A stretch of DNA of 32,569 nucleotides from Mesorhizobium sp. NFR06 (GCF_900115245.1 NZ_FOVT01000030.1:1-32569), one strand, 5' to 3'. Positions 15,580-26,493 are shown, counted from the stretch's first letter. Notes: generated from the letters alone by a model not told the origin. Made by a program: numbers and translations.

Positions 15580-15585
15580 TATATA
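15580..15585 (-). promoter_or_regulatory. Possible -10 box of rpoH
   Basis: TATATA lies about 92 bases upstream of the rpoH ATG in an AT-rich patch of an otherwise GC-rich sequence. No convincing -35 lies 16-18 bases further out, so the promoter may use another sigma factor or an activator. Confidence 0.3.
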
Positions 15586-15618
15586 GGAACAAAACCAGAA
15601 AAGACAGGCATTTGTTCA

Positions 15619-15643
15619 ACGCTAAACAGTCTGTCACGCTAAA
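15619..15643. promoter_or_regulatory. Repeated ACGCTAAA motif upstream of rpoH
   Basis: ACGCTAAA occurs at 15619-15626 and again at 15636-15643, 17 bases apart, and the pair is bracketed by GTTCA (15614-15618) and TGAAC (15645-15649). The combination of a direct and an outer inverted repeat suggests a binding site for a dimeric regulator of rpoH, or of rluD read-through. The regulator is unknown. Confidence 0.4.
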
Positions 15644-15704
15644 GTGAACAACGCCGGTCAGGTTTTTTGATGGCTGGTTTGCAGCTGGTTCGTGGCGGGT
15701 CGAT

Positions 15705-16760
15705 TCAGAGTTTCCGGAAGTCGTTGACGAGTTCCTCCATGTCTCCCGGCATCGGCGCTTCGAACCTCATCGTTAAATGGGTGGCCGGATGCCGGAATTC
15801 AAGAAGCCAGGCATGCAGGGCCTGCCGGGGAAAGGCCTTGACCTTGGCTTTCAAGGGTTCGGGCAGCCGGTTGGCCTTGGTCCGGAAGGCCTGCCCGTAA
15901 TCCGGGTCGCCGATCACGGGGTGGCCGATATGGGCCATGTGGACGCGGATCTGGTGGGTGCGGCCGGTCTCCAGCCGGCATTCGACCAGGCTCGCGCTGG
16001 CGAAAACCTGCTGGCCTTCGCCGAAGCGCTCGACAACGCTGAAATGGGTTATGGCGTGGCGGGCGTCGTCGCGGCCCTCGGGAACGACCGCGCGACGGAC
16101 GCGGTCGGCGGCGCGGCCGAGGGCGGCATCGATGGTGCCGGTCGGCCGCTGCGGAATGCCCCAGACCAGCGCCAGATAGGCGCGCTCGAGATCGCCGGTG
16201 CGGCCATGGTCGGCAAAAGATTCGGACAGGGCCTTGTGGGCGCGGTCGGTCTTGGCCACGACCATGACGCCGCTGGTTTCCTTGTCGAGACGGTGGACGA
16301 TGCCCGGCCGCCTGACGCCACCGATGCCGGACAGGCTGTCGCCGCAATGATGGATCAGCGCGTTGACCAGCGTGCCGGTCCAGTTGCCGGCGCCGGGATG
16401 GACGACCAGCCCGGCCGGCTTGTTGATGACGATCAGCTCATCGTCCTCGTAGAGGATGTCGAGCGGAATGCTCTCGCCTTGCGGCGCGGCCGGCTCAGGC
16501 TCCGGCATGACGACCGAGACACGCTCGCCGGCCGCCATCTTGCGCTTGGCTTCCTCGACCGGCTTGCCGGCGATCGACACGGCACCCTGCTTGATCAGCG
16601 ACTGGACGCGGCTGCGCGAGATATCCGGGCCGAGCCGCGCGGCCAGCCATTGGTCGAGACGCTGACCGGCGGCGTCGGCGCCGGCCTCCAGCACGACCGC
16701 TTCGCCTTGCTCGGCTTGATCCCCTATCAATATGGAGGTCTCTTCGTTATGAGCGCTCAT
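15705..16760 (-). CDS. rluD: RluA-family 23S rRNA pseudouridine synthase (RluD-like)
   Basis: A 351-residue pseudouridine synthase. An S4 RNA-binding domain covers about 34-85 (QRLDQWLAARL...SRSRVQSLIKQG). The catalytic domain carries GIVHRLDKETSGV (154-165) with catalytic Asp159. Later come the substrate-binding RTHQIRVHMAHIGHPVIGDP and the closing RQALHAWLLEFRHP. Architecture and the upstream DUF6476 gene match alphaproteobacterial RluD, which modifies helix 69 of 23S rRNA, though RluC/RluA activity is not excluded by sequence alone. It is divergent from the DUF6476 gene with 26 bases between starts, and lies behind rpoH. Confidence 0.92.
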   Translation of the reverse strand: MSAHNEETSILIGDQAEQGEAVVLEAGADAAGQRLDQWLAARLGPDISRSRVQSLIKQGAVSIAGKPVEEAKRKMAAGERVSVVMPEPEPAAPQGESIPLDILYEDDELIVINKPAGLVVHPGAGNWTGTLVNALIHHCGDSLSGIGGVRRPGIVHRLDKETSGVMVVAKTDRAHKALSESFADHGRTGDLERAYLALVWGIPQRPTGTIDAALGRAADRVRRAVVPEGRDDARHAITHFSVVERFGEGQQVFASASLVECRLETGRTHQIRVHMAHIGHPVIGDPDYGQAFRTKANRLPEPLKAKVKAFPRQALHAWLLEFRHPATHLTMRFEAPMPGDMEELVNDFRKL

Positions 16761-16786
16761 CGAAACCCGTTGCGGAATGTTTAGCC

Positions 16787-17170
16787 ATGGCCCGGCCGAT
16801 CGCCGAAGAAGATGAGGAAAAGCCCCTCGACCCCGCGGCCGAGAACGTGCGCCGGAAGCTCGTTCGCTTCATGATCGTCAATCTCGGCCTTCTGTTCCTC
16901 GCCCTTATGGTGGTGATCGGGGCGCTTGTCTATAAAGCCCGCAACGCGCCGGTCGCGGGCTTGGCGCCTGCAGGCGACGTCCAGGCTCCTGCCGGGGCGC
17001 CGCTCTCAGCCGACATCGTGCTTCCCGTGGGCGCCAAGGTGGTCAGCCAGTCGCTCTCCGGCAACCGCCTGTCGATCGACGCCGAGCTTGCCGACGGCAG
17101 CCGTTCGATCTTCGTCTACGACATCGTCGAGCGCCGCGTCATCGGCCAGTTCGCAATCCGTACCAAATGA
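16787..17170 (+). CDS. DUF6476 family single-pass membrane protein
   Basis: A 127-residue protein with an acidic cytoplasmic N-terminus, one membrane helix at about 27-49 and a periplasmic C-terminal domain that reads like a small beta structure (VGAKVVSQSLSGNRLSIDAE). The DUF6476 family is alphaproteobacterial and is typically found divergent from rluD, as here. Its function is unknown. Its stop overlaps the start of the next gene (ATGA at 17167-17170), so the two are probably translationally coupled. Confidence 0.8.
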   Translation: MARPIAEEDEEKPLDPAAENVRRKLVRFMIVNLGLLFLALMVVIGALVYKARNAPVAGLAPAGDVQAPAGAPLSADIVLPVGAKVVSQSLSGNRLSIDAELADGSRSIFVYDIVERRVIGQFAIRTK

Positions 17171-17595
17171 GCCCGCAACAAATGAGCGGTTTCGCCGGAC
17201 ATCGCAGCATTGCCACCGTCGCGCTGGTCGTCGGCAATTACGACGAGGCGGTTCGCTGGTATGTCGAACGACTCGGCTTCGTGCTGACCGACGATGTCGA
17301 TCTCGGCAGCGGCAAACGCTGGGTAACTGTCGCGCCGCCAAACGGCAATGGTGCGCGGCTGCTGCTGGCGGAGGCATCGGGCGAAGAGCAGGCAAGCCGC
17401 ATCGGCAACCAGACCGGCGGCCGGGTGTTCCTGTTCCTCGAAACCGACGATTTCGCCCGCGACCACAAGGCGATGCTTGGCAAGGGCGTCGAGTTCCGCG
17501 AGGCGCCGCGGCATGAGGCCTATGGCACGGTGGCCGTCTTCGCCGATCTCTACGGCAATCTATGGGACCTGATCGAGCCGAAACAGCAAGGCTGA
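17167..17595 (+). CDS. VOC-superfamily (glyoxalase/bleomycin-resistance-like) protein
   Basis: A 142-residue protein with the paired beta-alpha-beta-beta-beta modules of the VOC fold: IATVALVVGNYDEAVRWYVE (15-34) opens the first, and VFLFLETDDFARDHKAMLGK the second, closing in AVFADLYGNLWDLIEP with the metal-type Glu. Members bind metals and act on small molecules as lyases, isomerases or dioxygenases, or sequester antibiotics. Substrate unknown. The start overlaps the previous stop; an internal Met at codon 6 is a possible alternative. Confidence 0.85.
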   Translation: MSPQQMSGFAGHRSIATVALVVGNYDEAVRWYVERLGFVLTDDVDLGSGKRWVTVAPPNGNGARLLLAEASGEEQASRIGNQTGGRVFLFLETDDFARDHKAMLGKGVEFREAPRHEAYGTVAVFADLYGNLWDLIEPKQQG

Positions 17596-17637
17596 CCGGG
17601 GCGTTTAGCAAAGCGCGCAAAGCGGCCGAAACCCCAG

Positions 17638-17666
17638 TTGCTTTTTCGCGAACGCCAGCCTATGTA
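17638..17666 (+). promoter_or_regulatory. Promoter of tRNA-Glu
   Basis: TTGCTT (17638-17643), a 17-base spacer and TATGTA (17661-17666), with the tRNA beginning 14 bases later. The spacing gives a short 5' leader for RNase P. Confidence 0.7.
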
Positions 17667-17680
17667 GCCGGTTCTTGAGC

Positions 17681-17755
17681 GCGCCCATCGTCTAGCGGTC
17701 AGGACACCGCCCTCTCACGGCGGGAACAGGGGTTCGATTCCCCTTGGGCGTACCA
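17681..17755 (+). tRNA. tRNA-Glu (anticodon CTC)
   Basis: A complete 75-base cloverleaf with encoded CCA. Acceptor arm GCGCCCA pairs with TGGGCGT (17745-17751, first pair G-U), with discriminator A and CCA at 17753-17755. The anticodon stem CCGCC/GGCGG holds loop CTCTCAC, giving anticodon CTC, which reads GAG. The T arm AGGGG-TTCGATT-CCCCT is intact. No integrase or repeated 3' end was seen nearby, so there is no evidence of an element integrated at this gene. Confidence 0.97.
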
Positions 17756-17881
17756 AGTTTCTTCGACCACTTGCCATATCCTTCGAGTATCCGGCGAGTA
17801 CGAACGCAACGGATCGTTTCGACAAGCTCCGCAAGGCGTCCACCATCCCGGCGCCGGTCTTGGCGCGCTCAACCATTCGAT

Positions 17882-19009
17882 CTATTCCGGTAAGCTGAAA
17901 AGCGTTTGCGTGCCTGCTATTCCTCTGAGCGGATGACTGCCCATGGCGATCATCGGCTCGGTAGTTTCTGCTTCGAACACTGTCGACGCGAGCACCGTCC
18001 GTCCTAACGGCTTGCATAGCCCTTCGATGCGGCTGACAAGATTTACAGCCTTGCCGATCGCGGTGAAGTCCAACCTGCCGGCAGTGCCGATATTGCCCCA
18101 AAGTATCTCGCCGACATGCAGGCCAATGCCATATCCGAACTCAGGGCCCCCACTGTGGCGCCGAGTCTGGTTGAGATGATCTATCCCGGCGCGCGTGGCC
18201 TTCACGGCGCGTACCGCCGCGTCACATGCGGCCCTTGCATCGCGCTCGCCGATCGGGAAAATCGCGAGGACGCCATCACCTATAAACTTCAGAACCTCGC
18301 CACCAAACGCGTGCACCGCGCCGGCAACGCAATCGAACCAGGCATCAAGCACCAATACGATCTCGTCTGCATCATAAAGCTCGGATAGATCGGTGAAACC
18401 TCGAAGGTCAGCGCACAGAAGCGCAGCCCGTATCGTCTCTCCCTTTGCTCGACGAGAATGACCGTCGAGCACATGCGCTGCGCTGCGCTTTCCCAAATAT
18501 GCCTCGAGCAATGCGCGTTTCGCAGACCGTTCTGCGAGCGCGGTCATCGGAGCCGCAGCAAACCGGGAGATTTGCCGCAGCAGTTCTGACTGCGCCTCAT
18601 CCGGAGTATGATCGAATGCCCACACCAAAGTCGGCGCGACACCGCCCTCGTCGGGGACGATCGCCTGCGTCGTGCCAAGCCACTCCCGCAGCACGAGCCG
18701 GGGATCGGCATCCTGGCGGTCGGCGCCTATCCCCAAAGCCTCGATCACTTCACCGCCAGGCGCTCGCCAGAGCCAGATGCGGCGTGAAATAATCGGGTCG
18801 GGAGCATCCTGCGCCAGCGCGCCGGCAATGATCGGCAGGCCGTCTTCGATCAAATGCGTCGAGAGCTGCAATAGAAGTCGCCCACCGTCGCCAACATGCG
18901 CGGCCTCGTCCAGAAGGAATGAAAGCGAGTTTGCGAGAAGCATCGGTAGAAGGTCACTCGGCACCGGCTTATGCTTACGCCTCGAACATCTTGTTGCAAC
19001 TCCCCACAT
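17882..19009 (-). CDS. Class III adenylate/guanylate cyclase with an unrecognised N-terminal domain
   Basis: About 375 residues. The C-terminal half (from about 190) is a class III nucleotide cyclase domain: metal Asp in ALLCADLRGFTDLSE (about 201), Lys and second metal Asp in LKFIGDGVLAIF (about 241 and 245), and RLDFTAIGKAVNLVSRIEG with base-selecting Asp and transition-state Asn and Arg. The Lys/Asp pair favours ATP, so cAMP is the likely product, and all catalytic residues are present. The N-terminal 185 residues (with WLWRAPGGEVIEALGIGADR) match no domain known to the annotator and presumably sense a signal. Start uncertain: ATG 19009 is used; TTG 19018 and ATG 18943 are alternatives. 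The gene is divergent from an SRPBCC gene and converges on tRNA-Glu. Confidence 0.85.
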   Translation of the reverse strand: MWGVATRCSRRKHKPVPSDLLPMLLANSLSFLLDEAAHVGDGGRLLLQLSTHLIEDGLPIIAGALAQDAPDPIISRRIWLWRAPGGEVIEALGIGADRQDADPRLVLREWLGTTQAIVPDEGGVAPTLVWAFDHTPDEAQSELLRQISRFAAAPMTALAERSAKRALLEAYLGKRSAAHVLDGHSRRAKGETIRAALLCADLRGFTDLSELYDADEIVLVLDAWFDCVAGAVHAFGGEVLKFIGDGVLAIFPIGERDARAACDAAVRAVKATRAGIDHLNQTRRHSGGPEFGYGIGLHVGEILWGNIGTAGRLDFTAIGKAVNLVSRIEGLCKPLGRTVLASTVFEAETTEPMIAMGSHPLRGIAGTQTLFSLPE

Positions 19010-19060
19010 TCGCTTCAATCATGCACGGCATTCGATGCGGATGTGACGTGGAGTGAGCAA

Positions 19061-19501
19061 ATGGCGGAATCGGTTTACACGGAGATTGAGGTCGCGGCGC
19101 CACAAGCGACCGTGTTCGCGCTTTTGACCGATCCGGACCAGATCGTGCGATGGATCGGGACCGAAGCGAATTTGGATGCAACGCCGGGCGGTCTGTTCCT
19201 CGTCAATGTCGGTGGTCGCCATATGGCGCGCGGTGAGTTCACCGAGGTGATCCCGGTCCACCGTCTTGCCTACAGTTTTGGCTGGGAAGACAACGAGACC
19301 GTGCCGCCCGGCTCCAGCCATGTCGAGATCGACCTGATCGCGAAGGATGCGGGGACACTGATCCGCTTCACGCACAGCGGACTGCCGAACGCAAAGGAGC
19401 GTGACAGCCATCGAAAGGGATGGGAGCACTACCTCTCGAGGCTGAAGATCACTGCCGATGGGGGACATGTCGATCCCGACGTGCCGATGGAGAATATGTG
19501 A
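19061..19501 (+). CDS. SRPBCC/AHSA1-family protein
   Basis: A 146-residue START-like protein of the AHSA1 (activator of Hsp90 ATPase homologue) branch: MAESVYTEIEVAAPQATVFA at the start, LLTDPDQIVRWIGTEA (helix), FLVNVGGRHMARGEFTEVIP, then a long C-terminal helix (DSHRKGWEHYLSRLK). These proteins form a hydrophobic ligand pocket; the ligand is unknown. The start at 19061 is set by GGAG eight bases upstream. The intergenic space shared with the divergent cyclase gene is only about 50 bases, which would allow joint control. Confidence 0.85.
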   Translation: MAESVYTEIEVAAPQATVFALLTDPDQIVRWIGTEANLDATPGGLFLVNVGGRHMARGEFTEVIPVHRLAYSFGWEDNETVPPGSSHVEIDLIAKDAGTLIRFTHSGLPNAKERDSHRKGWEHYLSRLKITADGGHVDPDVPMENM

Positions 19502-19864
19502 TTTTCAGCCTCGGGTCGCGGATGCCCGTCATCCGAACAAGGCGCGGCATGCGTCAACGAGGCCCCTTGAACTGCCGCTCGGGGAACTCAGCGACCTGCG
19601 GGCTGCCGCGGAAATCGGATGGCGATCCGGCCGTCCGTATTGCCGGCGCCACTGCGTCGTTGACGTCCGGGTGCTTCTGGCGCAACGTCCGGGATTGAAT
19701 TAGCATCCCGTCATCAACGCTCCGGCCGCAATCGAAAAAGACGCGACATGCCGCGCGCAGGGGATGTGAACCGGGCGCGGTTGCGTGCCAAGCGCTGATC
19801 CACGGGCGGCTGGCCATCTGGAACGCGCCAGCGGCAGGGCGCAAGTACAGGCGGGGAGGAGCCA
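19502..19864. other. 363-base gap without a supported gene
   Basis: No convincing coding region, terminator or RNA was found between the SRPBCC and VOC genes. A frame in about 19540-19700 reads with rhizobial codon use (LELPLGELSDLRAAAEIGW, then RSGRPYCRR) and ends at the TGA/TAA cluster near 19700, but it lacks a plausible start and ribosome site. It may be the remnant of a deleted gene. Confidence 0.4.
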
Positions 19865-20446
19865 ATGCGGAAGCTGCAGTCGCAAGGCGTTCATCACATC
19901 ACGCTGGTCGGCGCCGGGCGACAGACGTCGATCGACTTCTGGGAGGGCGTGCTCGGCATGCCCTTCATCTTCGAGCAGCCCAATCTCGACAAGGCCAGCG
20001 AAAGCCATCTCTATTTCGATCCGGGCGACGGGCGGCTGATCACCGTCTTCACGGACGAGAGCCGCACGCCGGTCAAGCGGCGGACACCGACCGATATCGG
20101 CTGCGTCCACCACATCGCGTTCTCGGTATCGCGGGTCACCTTCCTGCAAGCGGTCGCGCGGCTCGACGAGCGCGGTATCAAACACAGCGGCGTCAAGGAT
20201 CGCGGCTTCATGGATTCGATCTATTTCGAGGATCCGCTGGGACTGCTGATCGAGCTGGCTTCCTACCGCTTCGAGCCGCCGGCCGGCTTCACCCATGCCG
20301 AGGTGCTGATGGAAGCGCACAAGATCCGCGTGGCGCGTAGCGACTACAACATAGCCGAAGTGCACCTTGCCGACGCCATCCAGGCGCTGGTGGAGCGGTC
20401 GCGCGAAACCTTGTCGGAAAACAGGGCGGCAAAAGATCCATACTAA
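19865..20446 (+). CDS. VOC-superfamily dioxygenase/glyoxalase-like protein
   Basis: A 193-residue VOC protein. The first module starts GVHHITLVGAGRQTSIDFWE (8-27), with metal-type His near 10-11; the second starts GCVHHIAFSVSRVTFLQAVA with another His; DSIYFEDPLGLLIELA supplies the closing Glu. The pattern His...His...Glu matches metal-dependent ring-cleavage dioxygenases and glyoxalases. The last 50 residues are an extra helical tail. A strong ribosome site, GGAGGAGCCA, precedes the ATG. The next gene, a GST-fold protein, begins 22 bases after the stop, so the two are probably an operon for handling electrophiles or aromatics. Confidence 0.87.
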   Translation: MRKLQSQGVHHITLVGAGRQTSIDFWEGVLGMPFIFEQPNLDKASESHLYFDPGDGRLITVFTDESRTPVKRRTPTDIGCVHHIAFSVSRVTFLQAVARLDERGIKHSGVKDRGFMDSIYFEDPLGLLIELASYRFEPPAGFTHAEVLMEAHKIRVARSDYNIAEVHLADAIQALVERSRETLSENRAAKDPY

Positions 20447-20468
20447 CCAGGTCGGAGGGAGGACCAAG

Positions 20469-21317
20469 ATGGCAAAGGCTGCAACGAAGAGCGTGAGGAA
20501 ACCCGCGGCCGGAGCCGCGGCAAAGCCCGCGGCGAAGAAGGCCGCGAAGGTGATGGCGAAAGCCGCGCCTAAAGCGACGGCAAAGGCCGCGTCCAAGGCC
20601 AAAACGAAGCCGGCTAAGAAGCCGGGCGTAAAGCTCAGCATGCTGAGGCCGAGCGTCAACAACATGACGGTGCGGGTGTTCACGCGCGCGGCTGGGCTCG
20701 ATCCCGCGGAAACCGACGCCTGGGGCCATACGCGTTCGCCGGAGTTCCTGGCGCGCAATCCGGCGCATCTGACGCCGATGATCGAGGACAAGGGCCTGCC
20801 GCGCGGCGTGCTGTGGGAAAGCTGCGCCATCATGCAGTATCTCGCCAACAAGCATGGGCTGGAAAAGTTCTATCCGAAGTCGCCGGCCAAGCGGGCGATG
20901 ATCGATAGCGCCATGTTCTATCTGGTCGGCACGCTTTATCCCTATGTCGCGCGCGCGACATACCCGGCGCTCGGCTTCCCGCAATATGCCGGCGAGGTCG
21001 GCCACAGCGACGCCCATCCCGACAAGAAATCGGAAGCGCAGAAGGCGGCGATGGCCGCGATCGCCGAGCCGCTCGAGGTGTTTCACTCTTTCTTCCGCGA
21101 CGGCAAGCCGTTCATCGGCGGCGGCAAGAATCCATCGATCGCCGATATAAGGCTGGCGGCGACGCTCGAATTCCTGGCGGTGGTCGACTACGCGCTGCCG
21201 AAATGGGCGCAGGAGTATATGGCGGCGGTGGAGAAGAAGCTCGGCAAGGCCTATGCGGAACCGGCCGGCGACGTGCGCGGCTACATCGCACATGTGAAAG
21301 CGCAGGCCACGGCGTAG
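20469..21317 (+). CDS. Glutathione S-transferase-like protein with a histone-H1-like Ala/Lys tail
   Basis: A 282-residue protein. From about residue 66 it is a GST: the thioredoxin-fold half has TPMIEDKG and the LWESCAIMQYLA form of the glutathione-contacting ESxAI motif, and the helical half ends in GGGKNPSIADIRLAATLEFL. Residues 2-55 are almost purely Lys, Ala and Pro (AKAATKSVRKPAAGAAAKPA and onward), like bacterial histone H1-type tails that bind DNA. The start at 20469 follows GGAGGGAGGACC, so the tail is within the predicted protein. Cotranscribed with the VOC gene. GST activity is expected; DNA association is inference from tail composition. Confidence 0.82.
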   Translation: MAKAATKSVRKPAAGAAAKPAAKKAAKVMAKAAPKATAKAASKAKTKPAKKPGVKLSMLRPSVNNMTVRVFTRAAGLDPAETDAWGHTRSPEFLARNPAHLTPMIEDKGLPRGVLWESCAIMQYLANKHGLEKFYPKSPAKRAMIDSAMFYLVGTLYPYVARATYPALGFPQYAGEVGHSDAHPDKKSEAQKAAMAAIAEPLEVFHSFFRDGKPFIGGGKNPSIADIRLAATLEFLAVVDYALPKWAQEYMAAVEKKLGKAYAEPAGDVRGYIAHVKAQATA

Positions 21318-21329
21318 CGGCCTGTCGGG

Positions 21330-21344
21330 TTAAGGTTTCGTTTA
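21330..21344. promoter_or_regulatory. CtrA-box-like site
   Basis: TTAA (21330-21333), seven bases, then TTTA (21341-21344): one mismatch from the TTAA-N7-TTAA site of the alphaproteobacterial cell-cycle regulator CtrA. It lies just after the GST stop and about 250 bases upstream of the next gene. Such sites occur by chance, so this is tentative. Confidence 0.3.
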
Positions 21345-21441
21345 CCCAAGACCTGTCTACTGGCGTCAGTCCTCGCCGCGACCATGGATGTACTGGCGCC
21401 ATGACGAGGCAAGGGAAAGGTCGGCTCTCAGCCGGCCTTTT
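21345..21441 (+). ncRNA. Possible small RNA between GST and the TolA-like gene
   Basis: The stretch from the CtrA-like site to the terminator at 21419-21441 has no reading frame. It has paired segments (CCTCG at 21371-21375 with CGAGG near 21405-21409), a repeated TACTGGCG (21358-21365, 21391-21398) and ends in a strong terminator. It could be a small RNA of about 95 bases or just the 3' untranslated end of the GST transcript. No known family was recognised. Confidence 0.25.
21419..21441 (+). terminator. Terminator downstream of the VOC-GST operon
   Basis: GGTCGGCT (21419-21426), loop CTC, AGCCGGCC (21430-21437) with one G-U pair, then TTTT and a further T-run after GC. It lies about 100 bases after the GST stop. 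Confidence 0.8.
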
Positions 21442-21588
21442 GCTTTTTCGGCGACGGCCATGCCGGCGTCACGACGACATGATCTTGATGACTTTCGCCT
21501 GGGTCAATCGGGTTGAAATCCTATTGTCATCCTCCTCGTTGGTCGTACCATGCCGTCAGGCGAACGGACGAAAGCGAGGAGACTGGCG

Positions 21589-21981
21589 ATGAAAGGCATG
21601 GCACGGTATTCGGCGATCGTCGGCGCGTTGCTGGCGCTGCCTCCCTTTCCTGCGGATGCCGCGTCGGTCAACACCATGAATGAGGTCGGAGCCGCCTTGC
21701 AGGCGTGCTGGACCCCGCCTGCCAATTCCGGAAATTCCTCGGTCACCTTGAGCTTCAGCTTCAAGCGCGACGGCACGCTGATCGGCCCGCCGAAGCCGAC
21801 GGCCATCAAGGTCAGCGGCGATGACAAGGCGCGTCAGGCCTATGTCGACGCGGCGACGGCCGCCTTGCGCAATTGCCTGCCGCTCAGCTTCTCGCCGACG
21901 CTCGCGCAAGGAATTCCGGGAAAGGTCTTCACGCTTCAGTTCAATTCGCCAAAAGACAACGCCAAAGCAGTTCAGCAATAA
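21589..21981 (+). CDS. Secreted TolA/TonB C-terminal-like protein
   Basis: A 130-residue protein. The start MKGMARYSAIVGALLALPPF is set by GAGGAG upstream; a signal peptide is predicted with cleavage after the ADA at about residue 25. The mature part has a single domain resembling the TolA/TonB C-terminal fold: EVGAALQACWTPPANSGNSS, then VTLSFSFKRDGTLIGPPKPT and a helix DKARQAYVDAATAALRNCLP. Two Cys, in ACW and NCLP, could form the disulfide seen in TolA domains. No transmembrane helix or long linker is present, so it is a stand-alone periplasmic domain, not full TolA. Function unknown. Confidence 0.75.
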   Translation: MKGMARYSAIVGALLALPPFPADAASVNTMNEVGAALQACWTPPANSGNSSVTLSFSFKRDGTLIGPPKPTAIKVSGDDKARQAYVDAATAALRNCLPLSFSPTLAQGIPGKVFTLQFNSPKDNAKAVQQ

Positions 21982-22047
21982 AATTGCCGGGCTGCTCAAG
22001 GTTACCTTTGCGCAGTTTCCCAACCGTCACGCTTTTGGCGGGACCCA

Positions 22048-22263
22048 TTACGCCGCATTGCGCCGGGCATGCGCGTGCTTTTCCAATTCCGGCATCTCGA
22101 AAACATAGTCGCTCCAGGCCGATTCCGGAATTTGTCCGGCCAGGTAGCATTCCAGCAGCAGATTTTGCTCAGGCGTCAGACGCCTCAGCGCCTGCTCATG
22201 ATCCAGCCCAAGCGAGTGGATCAGGTTCCTGGTCAGGCCAGAGACGGCGAAGTGAATGGACAT
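22048..22263 (-). CDS. Small hypothetical protein
   Basis: A 71-residue helical, soluble protein starting MSIHFAVSGLTRNLIHSLGL. The ATG at 22263 is supported by GGAGGAGACTGAAG directly upstream, better than the longer frame to 22281. The middle reads RLTPEQNLLLECYLAGQIPE and the C-terminus is Lys/His/Arg-rich. No family recognised. It converges with the TolA-like gene. Confidence 0.6.
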   Translation of the reverse strand: MSIHFAVSGLTRNLIHSLGLDHEQALRRLTPEQNLLLECYLAGQIPESAWSDYVFEMPELEKHAHARRNAA

Positions 22264-22495
22264 CTTCAGTCTCCTCCGCAACGCGGATCACATCAGCGCA
22301 AACCACGTCCTCCTCCGGCCGAAGGTTTCATCAGCAATCCGTGAACAATCAGCGATCCGACCCTCGAAACTTTCGGCAGCGGTCCGGTGGCGCGGGCCCT
22401 GTGCCGAGTTCCCCACCGCCGCGAGTTAATCCGGCCGTCATTCTCCGTCCCGGGCATAGGCGTCCGGCACGCCATGCGGAATTGATCGAAGCAAG

Positions 22496-22855
22496 TTATT
22501 CGCAGACGACGCGGTATCGCTTGCCGGTTTCGCCAACATTCCTGCAAGTGAGGGGGGTCTGCTCGCCGGAAGACGTATCAGGCGGATTCTGGTTCAAGGA
22601 TGGCGTCGTCGAAGCGGGCCTGGAATAGCGTCGGGGAGCGACACCCGCCGGCGCACTCGGCGTCGTGGTCGGCGGCAGTGGAAACACGTCCGACGCGATC
22701 TGCCGCGACGCGGTCGTTCCCGGCGGCGCCTTGTCCCAGACCCGCCTGACGTCCATCCGGCTTGGAACGATCACCGTGCCGTCATCGCTGCGCGTGCAAC
22801 CGCCCGCTGCAAGCAGCGCCGGGCACAGCAAAAAGGCAACGATTCGACGGAACAT
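22496..22855 (-). CDS. Small putative lipoprotein
   Basis: A 119-residue protein starting MFRRIVAFLLCPALLAAGGC: two arginines, a hydrophobic stretch and a Cys at 20, compatible with a lipoprotein signal, though the residues before the Cys (AGG) are not the ideal lipobox. The middle is Pro/Ser/Thr-rich and probably disordered. The C-terminus CRNVGETGKRYRVVCE has two Cys that could form a disulfide. GAGG lies 8 bases before the ATG. It is divergent from the hybrid kinase gene. Function unknown. Confidence 0.6.
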   Translation of the reverse strand: MFRRIVAFLLCPALLAAGGCTRSDDGTVIVPSRMDVRRVWDKAPPGTTASRQIASDVFPLPPTTTPSAPAGVAPRRYSRPASTTPSLNQNPPDTSSGEQTPLTCRNVGETGKRYRVVCE

Positions 22856-22983
22856 TAGCAACACCTCAGGCACCTTATAATGCGTCGTTGCCTTAATCGC
22901 CAACAGCCGGATTACCGCAGCCGGCGCCGCGATCGGGATTTGGCTCAACGGCACCGTACCGGACGTGGTTGCAATCATTATGG

Positions 22984-22998
22984 TTAGCGGATCGTTAA
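22984..22998. promoter_or_regulatory. CtrA-box-like site upstream of the hybrid kinase
   Basis: TTAG, seven bases, TTAA: one mismatch from TTAA-N7-TTAA. It lies 57 bases before the kinase start chosen here and would lie inside the gene if the GTG at 22965 or the ATG at 22980 were used. It is the second such near-match in this part of the window. Confidence 0.3.
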
Positions 22999-23054
22999 TG
23001 CTTGTCGGGCACATTCCGCCGACGAACCGGCGCGGTTCGGCCTTGGGGGTGGGA

Positions 23055-26408
<3,354 letters not shown>

Positions 26409-26493
26409 TGCAGTCGTTGTCGCGGAACTGCCGCACGATTCCGGGAGACATGCATTAGCTCGGCAGGCAAAGCTGGGACGCGCTGACGCATGC

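Noticed and set aside
17715..18101. 128-codon minus-strand frame overlapping tRNA-Glu and the cyclase 3' end
   Set aside because: Its last residues (RPRGIEPLFPP) are the well-known artefact of translating a tRNA gene; the rest is a shadow of the cyclase region.
17681..19018. Genomic island integrated at tRNA-Glu
   Set aside because: No integrase, no duplicated tRNA 3' end and no mobility genes nearby; the tRNA is intact with its own promoter.
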